The notes beneath the pieces are model-generated. The model saw only the letters and a list, made by a program, of their open reading frames with translations. It did no database searches and was not told the DNA's origin. This document shows, in pieces, positions 45,496 through 54,394 of a stretch of DNA of 64,000 nucleotides. This stretch comes from Desulfomonile tiedjei DSM 6799 (lineage in GTDB: Bacteria > Desulfobacterota > Desulfomonilia > Desulfomonilales > Desulfomonilaceae), in the NCBI RefSeq assembly GCF_000266945.1, contig NC_018025.1, forward strand, positions 434,001 through 498,000, read 5' to 3'. The stretch's first letter is position 1, and every line of letters begins with the position of its first letter. The translations under genes and the position numbers were made by a program.

Positions 45496-46560
45496 ATGAA
45501 GAGAACCATGTTGTTGGCGTGCGCTCTGGCAATTGCGAGCATATTGCTCATTGGAAGTGGTCCGGCCACAGCAGCGGAAGGTGGAACCATCCATCTCAAA
45601 TTTAGCACCTGGCATCCGCCTGCAAGCCGTGAAGTGACGACGGTCTGGACTCCAATGCTGGAAGAGCTTAAGAAGAGAAGCAACGGACGCATCACATACA
45701 CCCTATACGCAGGTGGAGCTCTGGGTAAGGGTCCCGAACATTTCGATATCGTGAAAAAAGGTCTTTCGGATATGGGCTACTTTACCGCGACATGGACGCC
45801 CGGCCGATTTCCAATGACCGACGTGCTCTCTTTGGCTGCATGGGTAGACGGCAAGGAGCTTGCCACAGATATCGGTAATGCTATGAATAAGGAAATCCTG
45901 AACAAAGAATTTCAGGATGTAAAAGTGCTCGAACTCAATGGGTGTATTCAAGCGTTCCTGTGGACAACCAAACCCGTGCGCAGCCTGGAAGATCTGAAGG
46001 GTATGAAAATCAGGTCCCCGGGTGGAATGCAGACTGCTTACATCAAAGCTCTTGGCGCTGAACCCGTATTCATGCCGTTGGGTGATGTTTATATGGCGAT
46101 GGATACCGGAACCATAGACGGTCTGGTCACCTGCCCGCCGCTTATTCTTGCATTCAAACTTCATGAAGTAGCCAAACATGCGGTGAAAGCCACCTTCGGT
46201 TGTGTTTCGGAAGGCGTCGTAATGAACCAGAAAACCTGGGACAAAACCCCTCCGGACCTCCAGAAGATAATCATGGAAGTGGTCGGCAATCCGTTCGCCA
46301 CTACCCATGGGTTGGGGAAGAAGACGTACGCCCAGATGATGGAAGAACTTAAGGCAAAAGGCGCAAACATTTACGATCTGCCGCCCGACCAGGAAGCGAA
46401 GTGGTTTAAGGAATTCCAGGAAGCTACGAAAAAATGGGCAGCCGATCTGGAAAAACAGGGGCACCCGGCAAAAGAAGCGGTAATCATGTACAACAAGATT
46501 GCAGAAGAACACGGTACCAAGTGCGTTGCCTTTCCCCCTGAATGGGCCCAGAAAAAGTAA
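45496..46560 (+). CDS. dctP: TRAP transporter substrate-binding protein (DctP family)
   Basis: A 354-aa periplasmic binding protein. The signal peptide is MLLACALAIASILLIGSG, cut near ATAAE. The mature protein begins HLKFSTWHPPASREV and has the conserved carboxylate-binding arginine region LKGMKIRSPGGMQTAY, as well as MPLGDVYMAMDTGTIDGLVT. DctP proteins bind carboxylates, so a nicotinate-like acid fits the context. ATG 45496 follows GGAGGAAC; the frame's first 24 codons are not part of the protein. Confidence 0.94.
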   Translation: MKRTMLLACALAIASILLIGSGPATAAEGGTIHLKFSTWHPPASREVTTVWTPMLEELKKRSNGRITYTLYAGGALGKGPEHFDIVKKGLSDMGYFTATWTPGRFPMTDVLSLAAWVDGKELATDIGNAMNKEILNKEFQDVKVLELNGCIQAFLWTTKPVRSLEDLKGMKIRSPGGMQTAYIKALGAEPVFMPLGDVYMAMDTGTIDGLVTCPPLILAFKLHEVAKHAVKATFGCVSEGVVMNQKTWDKTPPDLQKIIMEVVGNPFATTHGLGKKTYAQMMEELKAKGANIYDLPPDQEAKWFKEFQEATKKWAADLEKQGHPAKEAVIMYNKIAEEHGTKCVAFPPEWAQKK

Positions 46561-46594
46561 CTCTTACGTCAGAAAAGGTTTTACGTTTACCTGT

Positions 46595-46627
46595 CCGGTC
46601 ATTCGGTTCACAAGAAAGAATGACCGG
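46595..46627 (+). promoter_or_regulatory. Hairpin between dctP and dctQ
   Basis: CCGGTCATTC (46595-46604) pairs perfectly with GAATGACCGG (46618-46627). Lacking a U-tract, it probably protects the dctP message end or reduces read-through, so that more binding protein than permease is made. Confidence 0.6.
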
Positions 46628-46703
46628 GCATCCACTTCGCTGATGAGGTCGATAGTCGGTAAAGGCTGCGGGCAAGAAATTACGAAGAACAACCGAGGCA
46701 ACA

Positions 46704-47183
46704 ATGTATACCAGAATACGTGATGTCATCCAGACTGCCACGAGAGTGCTTGGTTATGTGGGCATGGTGTTTATCTTTCCTATGATGCTGCTGACTTCTG
46801 CAGACGCAACCTATCGGGATCTTTTTTCACGAACGATTCCGGGAGCATTTGAACTCTCCAGTTTGATGCTGTCGATCCTGGTCCTCCTCGGATTAGCCTA
46901 TGCTCAGCAAATGAGAGATCATGTGCGAGTTACGTTTCTTGTCGAACGTTTGCCGGAGAAACTGGGGACAATCGTTACTATCATCACGACGCTCATGAGC
47001 ATGTCCATTGTAGCAATATTGTGCTGGCAAGGAGTGGTTCTTTCTCTGGAGAATACACAAGTTTCCGACATGTTGCGCATTCCCCAGTGGCCGTTTCGCA
47101 TGTTGGTTGCTGTCGGAGCTTTTTTCTTGCTCCTTGAGTTCTTCTTCGATCTCGTAGATTCCGTGCGGAGGTTGGCTGAATGA
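46704..47183 (+). CDS. dctQ: TRAP transporter small permease subunit (DctQ family)
   Basis: A 159-aa membrane protein with four hydrophobic segments (VLGYVGMVFIFPMMLLTSAD, LSSLMLSILVLLGLAYAQQ, VTIITTLMSMSIVAILCW, RMLVAVGAFFLLLEFFF). The motif YAQQMRDHVRVTFLVERLP is characteristic of DctQ. It works with DctM as the sodium-coupled permease. ATG 46704 follows GAGGCAAC. Its stop overlaps the dctM start by 4 nt. Confidence 0.92.
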   Translation: MYTRIRDVIQTATRVLGYVGMVFIFPMMLLTSADATYRDLFSRTIPGAFELSSLMLSILVLLGLAYAQQMRDHVRVTFLVERLPEKLGTIVTIITTLMSMSIVAILCWQGVVLSLENTQVSDMLRIPQWPFRMLVAVGAFFLLLEFFFDLVDSVRRLAE

Positions 47184-48493
47184 TCGTAGATCCTGTAATG
47201 ATAGGCATATTGGGCTCTGTGAGTGTTTTCATACTCATATTCCTAGGCATGCACATAGCCTTCGCCATGATGTTTGTGGGATTCATAGGTCTTTACATCC
47301 TGTGCGCATTTGAACCCGCAGTTGCCGCCACCGCGAGTACCATGTGGGAAGTGGCCTCATTTTATCCTTATACCGTGATTCCGTTGTTTGTGATCATGGG
47401 ATCTCTCGCTGGCAGTTCGGGAATGACTCGGGATCTCTATACGTCGTTTGATAAATGGACCCGTAAAGTGCCGGGCGGATTGGCTGTTGCAACCATCGGC
47501 GCGTGCGGTGCTTTTGCTGCAGTGTCGGGCTCGTCCGTCGCAACTGCCGCGGCAATGGGAACAGTCGCACTTCCTGAAATGGAACGCTTCAAATACGATC
47601 CGAAGCTCTCAACCGGTAGTGTGGCGGCTGGAGGAACACTCGGTTTCCTCATACCGCCCGGTATCGGTTTTGTCGTGTACGGGATGCTCACGGAGCAATC
47701 AATAGGTAAGCTATTGATTTCCGGTGTTTTGCCCGGACTTCTCCTCGCTGGAGCATATGCGTCGATTTGTGTCTTGTGGGCCGTGCTTTATCCCCAAGCC
47801 GCTCCGAGAGATGTGGAACCCGTGACCTGGAAAGAGAAGCTCATTGCATTAAACGGAGTTAAAGAACCTCTTTTCATATTCCTGTTTGTTATCGGAGGCA
47901 TTTACACCGGCTTCTTCACTCCTGACGAAGCAGGAGCCATCGGTGCAACGATTTTGCTCATCGTAGCCGCAGTAAAAAGGAAGCTCACCTGGCCCGCCCT
48001 GTTCGGTTCCCTGACCGGCTCAATCCGCATTTCGGTGATGGTCTTGATGCTGGTCGCCGGCGCGAACGTGTTCAGCACCTTCATGGCACTCTCCACAATT
48101 CCCGTGCAAGCTGCCAACTGGGTCACGAGCTTTGATGTCTCACGTTATGTGATTCTTGCAATGATAATCCTCATATATGTAATACTTGGATGCTTTCTGG
48201 ACGCGATTTCCATGATGGTTCTCACTCTGCCGGTGGTGTTTCCAATAGTTTTGGCACTGCATTTCGATCCCATCTGGTTCGGTGTCGTCGCGGTCCTCAT
48301 GATGGAAGCAGGATTGATCACTCCTCCAATGGGACTCAATCTCTTCACGGTTGCAGGAGTTGCAAAAGGCGTGAGGTTGGAAACCATAATCAAAGGGACT
48401 GCGCCGTTCCTTGGTGCAATAATCGTTGTTGCCGTCATCTTGACCATATACCCCAACATTGCGCTGGTGCTACCGAAAATGATGGGAAAATAG
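47180..48493 (+). CDS. dctM: TRAP transporter large permease subunit (DctM family)
   Basis: A 437-aa membrane protein with about 12 hydrophobic helices and the DctM signatures GACGAFAAVSGSSVATAAAM, GGTLGFLIPPGIGFVVYG and GLITPPMGLNLFTVAGVAKG. It forms the ion-coupled transport channel that accepts substrate from DctP. ATG 47180 overlaps the dctQ stop. It ends 191 nt before the aldehyde dehydrogenase gene. Confidence 0.95.
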   Translation: MIVDPVMIGILGSVSVFILIFLGMHIAFAMMFVGFIGLYILCAFEPAVAATASTMWEVASFYPYTVIPLFVIMGSLAGSSGMTRDLYTSFDKWTRKVPGGLAVATIGACGAFAAVSGSSVATAAAMGTVALPEMERFKYDPKLSTGSVAAGGTLGFLIPPGIGFVVYGMLTEQSIGKLLISGVLPGLLLAGAYASICVLWAVLYPQAAPRDVEPVTWKEKLIALNGVKEPLFIFLFVIGGIYTGFFTPDEAGAIGATILLIVAAVKRKLTWPALFGSLTGSIRISVMVLMLVAGANVFSTFMALSTIPVQAANWVTSFDVSRYVILAMIILIYVILGCFLDAISMMVLTLPVVFPIVLALHFDPIWFGVVAVLMMEAGLITPPMGLNLFTVAGVAKGVRLETIIKGTAPFLGAIIVVAVILTIYPNIALVLPKMMGK

Positions 48494-48607
48494 GAGCATT
48501 GGAGCGTATCACTGCTAGAGATTCCCTGATAGGAACGGGAATCCATTCACTATAGAAGAGATGTGAAAAATTCCCTGAAATCGCTTGACAAGAAGAGACA
48601 TTAAGAG

Positions 48608-48636
48608 ATACTTAACAAATAAAAATATACTTAACA
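48608..48636 (+). promoter_or_regulatory. Direct repeat, candidate operator upstream of the ALDH gene
   Basis: ATACTTAACA occurs at 48608-48617 and again at 48627-48636, 19 nt apart, close to two helical turns. A TTGACA lies at 48585-48590. A plausible binding site for the XRE-cupin regulator, unproved. Confidence 0.4.
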
Positions 48637-48652
48637 TGGTCCTGAGGTTGCC
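48637..48652 (+). promoter_or_regulatory. Possible sigma-54 promoter upstream of the ALDH gene
   Basis: TGGTCCTGAGGTTGCC has GG and GC at the required 10-nt separation and TTGC at -12, though the -24 box is not ideal. The ALDH ATG lies 33 nt further on. Confidence 0.35.
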
Positions 48653-48684
48653 CTCTCAGGAATGAGAAAAGGAGAGAGAAGCTT

Positions 48685-50166
48685 ATGGCTCTATTACCTG
48701 AGGTGAAGAGGCATTACGGAAAGCTGAAATTGCTCATTGACGGGGAATGGGTGGAATCCAAATCGACCCTGGTTCATGAGACCGTCAATCCTGCCACTGG
48801 CGAAGTCATCGCTGAATTTCCCACTGCCACCACGGAAGAGGCCCGGGCGGCTGTCGAAGCAGCGCAACGCGGGTTCGAGGCCATGAAAAAAATCCCCTTG
48901 CGTGAACGGGCAAAGATGCTGTTCGACATGCGCCAGCGATTTGAAGAGCGATTTGATGAGTTGACACGCGTTCTCACTCAGGATCACGGCAGAACCATAA
49001 AGGAATCCATCGGGTCGGTGCGGAGAGTCATCGAGAACATCGAATCTGCCTGCTCCGCAGCGTACGGTCTTGCTTCACGCAATGAGCACATGGACGCTCT
49101 CGCGAACGGGATCGACATGTGGCTGACCTGGGAGCCTATGGGCGCGTTTCTCATCGTCACTCCGGGAAATATTCCCATGCACGCATGGTCTTCGTTTGTC
49201 CCGTATGCTCTCGCCGCAGGGTGTTCCGTCGTGGTTAGCCCCAGCAGGCAGGATCCCGTAGCAGCAGAATATGTTGCGAGAGCCGCATTGGAAGCAGGAT
49301 GGCCGAACGGGGCAATCAACCTGATCCACGGTGGCAGAGAGATCAACAAGTACATACTCCGACAGCCGGAAATCCAGGGTCTCGGGTTCATTGGCTCGAC
49401 ACACGCAGGCTGGGAGCTTTTCAAATTGTGCGGAGAGCTTGGCAAAAACTCATCCATTAACGGCAACGGCAAGAATACGGTTGTGATTATGCCGGACGCA
49501 AATGTCAATGCGATCGCTCCTTATCTGAGGCAGGGCTGTTTCGGGATGACCGGTCAGCGTTGTCTGGGATCGGACAACGTGGTTGTCGTCGGCGACATCT
49601 ATGATGAGTTAAAGAAGCAATTCACAGCAGAGGCAAGGGCCATGAAACTGGGATACGGCCTTGATGAATCAACGGCCATGGGACCTTACTGCACTGCCGG
49701 CGGAAGAGACAAAGTGGATGCATGGGTACAACGCGCTTTAGCCGAAGGAGCCACGATGGTTCAGGATGGCCGGATTCTTCCCGGTGAATTGAAAAAGGGT
49801 TTCTTCATGGCTCCGACCATTATCGAGAATGTGCACCCGGATATGGAAGTTGCCAAGGAAGAAGCATTCGGTGCCGTCGCAGCCCTTATCCGTGCAGAAA
49901 GCCTGGATCAGGTGATCGAATGGATAAACACCAAGACCGATCTGGGCCATTCCGCATGCATCATGACGGAGAGCGGTCGAAATGCCCGGAAATTCGCCAG
50001 AGAAGTGAATGTTGGAAACGTGGGGATCAATGTGGGAGTTCCCCAACCCTTTGCCTTTTTCCCTCTGGGATCCAAACGGAAATCCTTTTTCGGAGGCGCA
50101 AAGAGCAGAATGGCTTCCATGAGGCTTTTCCTGGACGAGAAAACCGTAACGGCACGGTGGGTGTAA
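48685..50166 (+). CDS. Aldehyde dehydrogenase of the methylmalonate-semialdehyde (CoA-acylating) type
   Basis: A 493-aa ALDH. The catalytic Cys is C293 in GMTGQRCLGSD. The loop that carries the general-base Glu in ordinary ALDHs reads INGNGKNTVVIMPDANVN, without that Glu, as in CoA-acylating MMSDH (MmsA/IolA). R113/R114 (GSVRRVIENIE) and R292 match the two arginines that hold the substrate carboxylate in MMSDH. The C-terminal GNVGINVGVPQPFAFFPLGS also follows MMSDH. The usual LKPSE stretch is changed to VSPSRQ. MMSDH oxidatively decarboxylates 2-formyl acids to acyl-CoA. Context suggests 2-formylglutarate as substrate, yielding glutaryl-CoA. ATG follows AAGGAGAG. Confidence 0.88.
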   Translation: MALLPEVKRHYGKLKLLIDGEWVESKSTLVHETVNPATGEVIAEFPTATTEEARAAVEAAQRGFEAMKKIPLRERAKMLFDMRQRFEERFDELTRVLTQDHGRTIKESIGSVRRVIENIESACSAAYGLASRNEHMDALANGIDMWLTWEPMGAFLIVTPGNIPMHAWSSFVPYALAAGCSVVVSPSRQDPVAAEYVARAALEAGWPNGAINLIHGGREINKYILRQPEIQGLGFIGSTHAGWELFKLCGELGKNSSINGNGKNTVVIMPDANVNAIAPYLRQGCFGMTGQRCLGSDNVVVVGDIYDELKKQFTAEARAMKLGYGLDESTAMGPYCTAGGRDKVDAWVQRALAEGATMVQDGRILPGELKKGFFMAPTIIENVHPDMEVAKEEAFGAVAALIRAESLDQVIEWINTKTDLGHSACIMTESGRNARKFAREVNVGNVGINVGVPQPFAFFPLGSKRKSFFGGAKSRMASMRLFLDEKTVTARWV

Positions 50167-50211
50167 GTCCTAGGCATTGACCTAAGCTTATTTGACCTTG
50201 TAGCCAGTGTA

Positions 50212-50250
50212 GGTGCGGTGAACCCGCGATCCGCGCGGGTGAACCGCACC
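50212..50250 (+). terminator. Long hairpin after the ALDH gene
   Basis: GGTGCGGT pairs with ACCGCACC, and ACCCGCG with CGCGGGT, separated by symmetric GA/GA internal bases. This very stable 39-nt hairpin lies 46 nt after the stop and probably ends or stabilises the transcript. Confidence 0.5.
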
Positions 50251-50562
50251 AATCGAGGTCTTTCGCGACCGATGCGATTCGATTCGCTCATCACATCCTA
50301 CGTGAGCTGTTCCCGCTCCGGCGGATCAGGTAGGGGCATCCCTTGTGGATGCCCGGTAGCGACCGGCCTCCGTGCCGGTCATCCGGGACGGGCAGGCATC
50401 CCGCAGACAGCGAGACGCGTGGCTACGAGAACGGTTTCTCCCAATTTTCGTTAACACCCCTTTTCTGAAGGGGCAAGGTTCAGCTTTTGACTATCACAAG
50501 CTACCTCAAGGTAGCAGCTTCGATATAACGCGCAAGACGGAATGTACAAAACGGACGGCAGT
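50251..50562. other. Intergenic stretch before the molybdenum hydroxylase genes
   Basis: Contains several short palindromes (GGCATCCCTTGTGGATGCCC, GACCGGCCTCCGTGCCGGTC, CCCCTTTTCTGAAGGGG) related in composition to the window's repeat cores. Terminal repeats were not resolved. A separate promoter for the hydroxylase operon may lie here. Confidence 0.4.
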
Positions 50563-51033
50563 ATGCTGAAGATTAGTTTTCAACTCAATGGAAAAGAAGT
50601 TTCAATCGAGGTTAATCCGGAGGATTCCGCGCTTATGGTGCTGCGGGACCGGTTCCATTTGAAAGGTGCCAAAGAAGGCTGCGGCATTGGTGAATGCGGT
50701 GCTTGCACGATCCTGGTGGATGGGCTTGCGGTCAACTCGTGCCTCATGTTGGCAGCACAGCTTGATGGTAGAAATGTTAAGACTGTCGAAGGTCTCATGC
50801 ACCAGGAAAAGATGGATATTCTCCAGAAAGAGTTCATAGAGCACGGTGCTATTCAGTGCGGATTTTGTACACCGGGGATGTTGCTGTCGGCACGAGCGCT
50901 CCTGGACGAGAATCCCAACCCGGATCGCGATAGTGTTGTCGAAGCGCTCTCAGGCAATCTGTGTCGTTGCACCGGGTACGTGCAAGTTGTTGAAGCAGTG
51001 GAAGCCGCCGCTGAAAAACGAGAATCCCGATGA
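50563..51033 (+). CDS. Molybdenum hydroxylase, 2Fe-2S small subunit
   Basis: A 156-aa protein of the xanthine dehydrogenase family with two 2Fe-2S clusters. The plant-type site is EGCGIGECGACTILVDG followed by NSCLMLA. The helical site has QCGFCTPGML and GNLCRCTGYVQVVEA. It passes electrons from the Mo centre to FAD. In E. barkeri the comparable nicotinate dehydrogenase subunit is NdhS. ATG 50563 is chosen as start because MLKISFQLNG begins the fold; ATG 50542 is an in-frame alternative. Its stop overlaps the next start (ATGA). Confidence 0.94.
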   Translation: MLKISFQLNGKEVSIEVNPEDSALMVLRDRFHLKGAKEGCGIGECGACTILVDGLAVNSCLMLAAQLDGRNVKTVEGLMHQEKMDILQKEFIEHGAIQCGFCTPGMLLSARALLDENPNPDRDSVVEALSGNLCRCTGYVQVVEAVEAAAEKRESR

Positions 51034-51896
51034 GATCGAGTTTCCGCTATATTCGGCCGAATTCTCTTAATGAGGCGCTTTCCTGTCTCGCGGAACAGGG
51101 CGAACGGGCTGCCGTAATTGCGGGTGGAACGGATTTGTCGATTACAATCCGTAAAGGAGAGTTGAACAAGGATTGTGTGGTGGATATCTCGCGGCTTCCT
51201 GAAGCCAAAGCTGTGGAATTGGCCGATGGTGCGCTCTTATTGGGAGCAGCGCTGACATTCACGGAACTGATCCGAAATCCACTTATAGCAAAACACGCTC
51301 CTGTTTTAGGAGCGGCATGTCGTTGTATAGGAAGCGTTCAAATTCGAAACGCGGGAACCCTTGGCGGTAATGTTGCGAACGCTTCACCGGCTGCGGACAG
51401 TGTTCCGGCACTCATGGTGCATAATGCCAGAGTCCTGGTACAAAGCCTTGCATCACAAAGAGTGCTCACACTGGCCCAAGTTGTAACCGGTCCGTATACG
51501 ACCACCCTGGAGCCTGGAGAAATCATTTTAGGATTTCTCGTCGACCTGATGCCTTCGACGTATCGTTTCAGTTTTCAGCGAATAGCGCGACGAAAAGCTC
51601 TATCCATAGCGCGGGCCAATGCAGCGGTGCTTTCATGTCAAAGCTCTGAAGGTAAAGTGATCGACTTCCGTTTGTCAGTGGGATCGATAACGCCACGCCC
51701 TTGTCGCTTGAGTGAAGCGGAGGCGCATCTCGTCGGGCAAATCCCTTCGATTCGGCTCATCAAGGAAGCCGCGGAACTAGTGACACGCGAGATGATTCGC
51801 AAGAGTGGTGTTCGATCGTCCACGGAATACAAGAAACCGGCCGTTGAGGGTCTGGTCCTGAAGACCATCACTGACGTTTTTCGGCCCTACCTGTAA
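51030..51896 (+). CDS. Molybdenum hydroxylase, FAD-binding medium subunit
   Basis: A 288-aa protein with the two FAD-contact motifs of the CoxM/NdhF family: VIAGGTDLSITIRKGE and IRNAGTLGGNVANASPAADS. It takes electrons from the 2Fe-2S subunit to FAD and on to an acceptor. Length is normal for stand-alone FAD subunits. ATG 51030 overlaps the stop of the preceding gene. Confidence 0.94.
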   Translation: MRSSFRYIRPNSLNEALSCLAEQGERAAVIAGGTDLSITIRKGELNKDCVVDISRLPEAKAVELADGALLLGAALTFTELIRNPLIAKHAPVLGAACRCIGSVQIRNAGTLGGNVANASPAADSVPALMVHNARVLVQSLASQRVLTLAQVVTGPYTTTLEPGEIILGFLVDLMPSTYRFSFQRIARRKALSIARANAAVLSCQSSEGKVIDFRLSVGSITPRPCRLSEAEAHLVGQIPSIRLIKEAAELVTREMIRKSGVRSSTEYKKPAVEGLVLKTITDVFRPYL

Positions 51897-51937
51897 TAAA
51901 GGGCTAGTACTTTTGACCGCCATACTGTAAACTCGGT

Positions 51938-54268
51938 ATGGACGTGACTGAAGCCCCTGCTCAGTCGCTGTCCGCAGTAATCTCGAGGTCTACAATAAGT
52001 ATCATGCTAGAACCTTCCTTCCGTCACATAGGAACAAACATTCCTCGGACCGGCTCTGCGGAGCGGGCATTAGGAACTGCCGCCTTTTCCGCGGATCTGG
52101 AAATGCCCTCGGCGCTGACACTCCTCGTGCTGAGGAGCAATCGACATCATGCTCAGATTCTCGAGATCGACACAAGTCGCGCAGAAAAGGTGCCCGGTTG
52201 CGTGCGAGTATTCACCGCTCGTGATATTCCGGGACGAAATCGTCTGGGAATAATTAACAAGGACCAGCGTCTGCTTGCCGACGATAAGGTGCGATGCGTA
52301 GGCGATCCTGTGGCTCTGATAGCAGCGGAGACGCCTGACGCTGCCGAACGGGCTTTGGCGGAGATCCGAGTGGAATATAAGGATCTCCCGTCCGTTTTCG
52401 ATCCTGAAGAAGCCCTGAGACCCGGGGCTCCGGAGATCCACGAAGACGGTAATCTGCTGGGATCGCGATTCGTGCTCCGTGGAAATCCCGACGAAGCATT
52501 CAAGCACTGCGAAGTAGTTGTGGAACAGGTCTATACCACCGGATTCGTAGAGCACACCTACCTGGAGCCGGATTCGGGAATCGCATACGTGGACGAAGAC
52601 GGCGTGCTGGTGATCCACGCTTCCACCCAGAATCCTCATTACGATCAGAAGGACGTTGCAGATCTTCTCGGGATAGAGGAGGACAAGGTTCGAATCATCC
52701 AGTCTGCCACGGGAGGGGGATTCGGTTCCAAGCTGGATATGAATGTCCAGGGATTTGTGGGGCTCGCGGCATTCCTCCTTCAACGACCCGCTCGCATGGT
52801 ATACACGCGGGAAGAAGCTTTTCTGGCAACTGCGAAACGCCATCCATTGAAGATCTGGTTTAAATCCGGAGCAACGCGGGACGGCAGACTGCTTGCAGTG
52901 GATGTGTCCATCATCGGAGACACCGGGGCATATGCTTCCTATGGACTGGCCGTTGTGAGCAGGGCCGCTGTGCACGCGACGGGACCGTACGAAGTGCCGA
53001 ATGTCCGAATTGAGTCTCGATTCTCGTACACCAACAATCCCATGGCTGGGGCGATGAGAGGATTCGGCGTACCCCAGGTAGCCCTGGCTCATGAATCCCA
53101 GATGGACATGTTGGCCGAGCGCTTGGGTCTGAGTCCCTTCGAGATCAGGCTCCGAAATTGTTATCGAATAGGATCCACGACAGCTACAGGTCAAGAATTG
53201 CAGGCCAGTGTGGGAATCGGCGCAGCCCTCGAGGCTATCGGTCCTCATTATCATGAAGCGATTGCTGCAAAGGAAGAAGTAAAGCATAAACCTTATGTAC
53301 GCCGGGGCGTAGGCATCGGCGCCATGATGTACGGAATCGGCAATACAGGAATGCGGAATCCCTCGAGCGCTCAGATGAAGCTCGATCTCAATGGAAATGT
53401 TTCATTGTTCACCGGTGCTGCCGATATAGGGCAAGGCTCTTCCACGGTCCTGCTGCAGATAGCCGCTGAGGAGCTGAACATCGATCCTGATGACATAAGC
53501 CTCATTGTGGCAGATACGATGCTTACCACGTCGGCAGGCGCAACCTCTGCGAGTCGCCAGACGTATATTTCGGGAAATGCGGTATTGGACGCAGCCAAGA
53601 AACTGAAAGATGTGATTCTGACCCAGGCTGCAACGATTCTGAAGACAGACAAGGCCCAACTGGTCCTGGAAAACGGGTGGGTTCATTCAAAGACCAACGT
53701 CGTTGACGGCGTTTCTTTCAAACGCATCGCCGAACGAGCTCACAAAGCGGGGTTGCCGCTCAATTGGCAGGGCTATTTCGATCCTGACACTACTCCCCTC
53801 GATCCGGAAACCGGTCATGGACGTCCGTACTCCACCTATGCGTTCGCCACTCACCTGGTTGAAGTCGAGGTAGATACGCTCACGGGGGAAGTGCGGGTGC
53901 TCAAGGTTGTTGCCGCGCACGATGTCGGAAAGGCAATCAACCCTCGGAATGTCCACGGTCAGATCTATAGCGGCGTGGTGATGGGCATCGGATTTGCTCT
54001 CATGGAGGAGTTCTTCCCGGGACGGACAGAGTCCATGAAAGATTACCACATTCCTTGTGCCGCAGACGTGCCGCAAATCATGTCGATAATCATCGAAGAT
54101 CCGGAACCCACAGGCCCGTTCGGGGCCAAAGGGGTCGGGGAACCCGCTCTTATTCCCACTGCACCCGCAATACTGAACGCCATCAAGGATGCGCTTGGGG
54201 TAAGAATCTACAGTCTGCCCGCGAACCTGGAACGAGTGATGAAAGCTTGCCTTGTGGCACAAACCTGA
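51938..54268 (+). CDS. Molybdenum hydroxylase, large Mo-cofactor subunit (nicotinate dehydrogenase-like)
   Basis: A 776-aa (or 754-aa) protein with xanthine-dehydrogenase family motifs: FVEHTYLEPDSG, ATGGGFGSKLD, GAMRGFGVPQVALAHESQ, GAADIGQGSSTVLLQIAAEE and the active-site Glu in FGAKGVGEPALIPTAPAIL. It should hydroxylate an N-heteroaromatic ring next to nitrogen with water as oxygen source, e.g. nicotinate to 6-hydroxynicotinate. E. barkeri splits this subunit into NdhL and NdhM; here it is one chain. The start is uncertain: ATG 51938 or ATG 52004 (MLEPSFRHIG), the latter fitting the family better. Exact substrate is inferred from neighbours. Confidence 0.9.
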   Translation: MDVTEAPAQSLSAVISRSTISIMLEPSFRHIGTNIPRTGSAERALGTAAFSADLEMPSALTLLVLRSNRHHAQILEIDTSRAEKVPGCVRVFTARDIPGRNRLGIINKDQRLLADDKVRCVGDPVALIAAETPDAAERALAEIRVEYKDLPSVFDPEEALRPGAPEIHEDGNLLGSRFVLRGNPDEAFKHCEVVVEQVYTTGFVEHTYLEPDSGIAYVDEDGVLVIHASTQNPHYDQKDVADLLGIEEDKVRIIQSATGGGFGSKLDMNVQGFVGLAAFLLQRPARMVYTREEAFLATAKRHPLKIWFKSGATRDGRLLAVDVSIIGDTGAYASYGLAVVSRAAVHATGPYEVPNVRIESRFSYTNNPMAGAMRGFGVPQVALAHESQMDMLAERLGLSPFEIRLRNCYRIGSTTATGQELQASVGIGAALEAIGPHYHEAIAAKEEVKHKPYVRRGVGIGAMMYGIGNTGMRNPSSAQMKLDLNGNVSLFTGAADIGQGSSTVLLQIAAEELNIDPDDISLIVADTMLTTSAGATSASRQTYISGNAVLDAAKKLKDVILTQAATILKTDKAQLVLENGWVHSKTNVVDGVSFKRIAERAHKAGLPLNWQGYFDPDTTPLDPETGHGRPYSTYAFATHLVEVEVDTLTGEVRVLKVVAAHDVGKAINPRNVHGQIYSGVVMGIGFALMEEFFPGRTESMKDYHIPCAADVPQIMSIIIEDPEPTGPFGAKGVGEPALIPTAPAILNAIKDALGVRIYSLPANLERVMKACLVAQT

Positions 54269-54394
54269 GATGAATCGTCCAATCCACGATGGGGAAATCC
54301 GGAGGCAGACGAGATTTCCCGTCGTGTCGATCCGAGAGCGGAATCTCCCCGTTCCCGGTTATATCACGATACAAGAAGACAGGGGGCGCTCGCA

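Noticed and set aside
52070-53287. 405-aa minus-strand ORF
   Set aside because: Antisense shadow of the Mo-hydroxylase large subunit.
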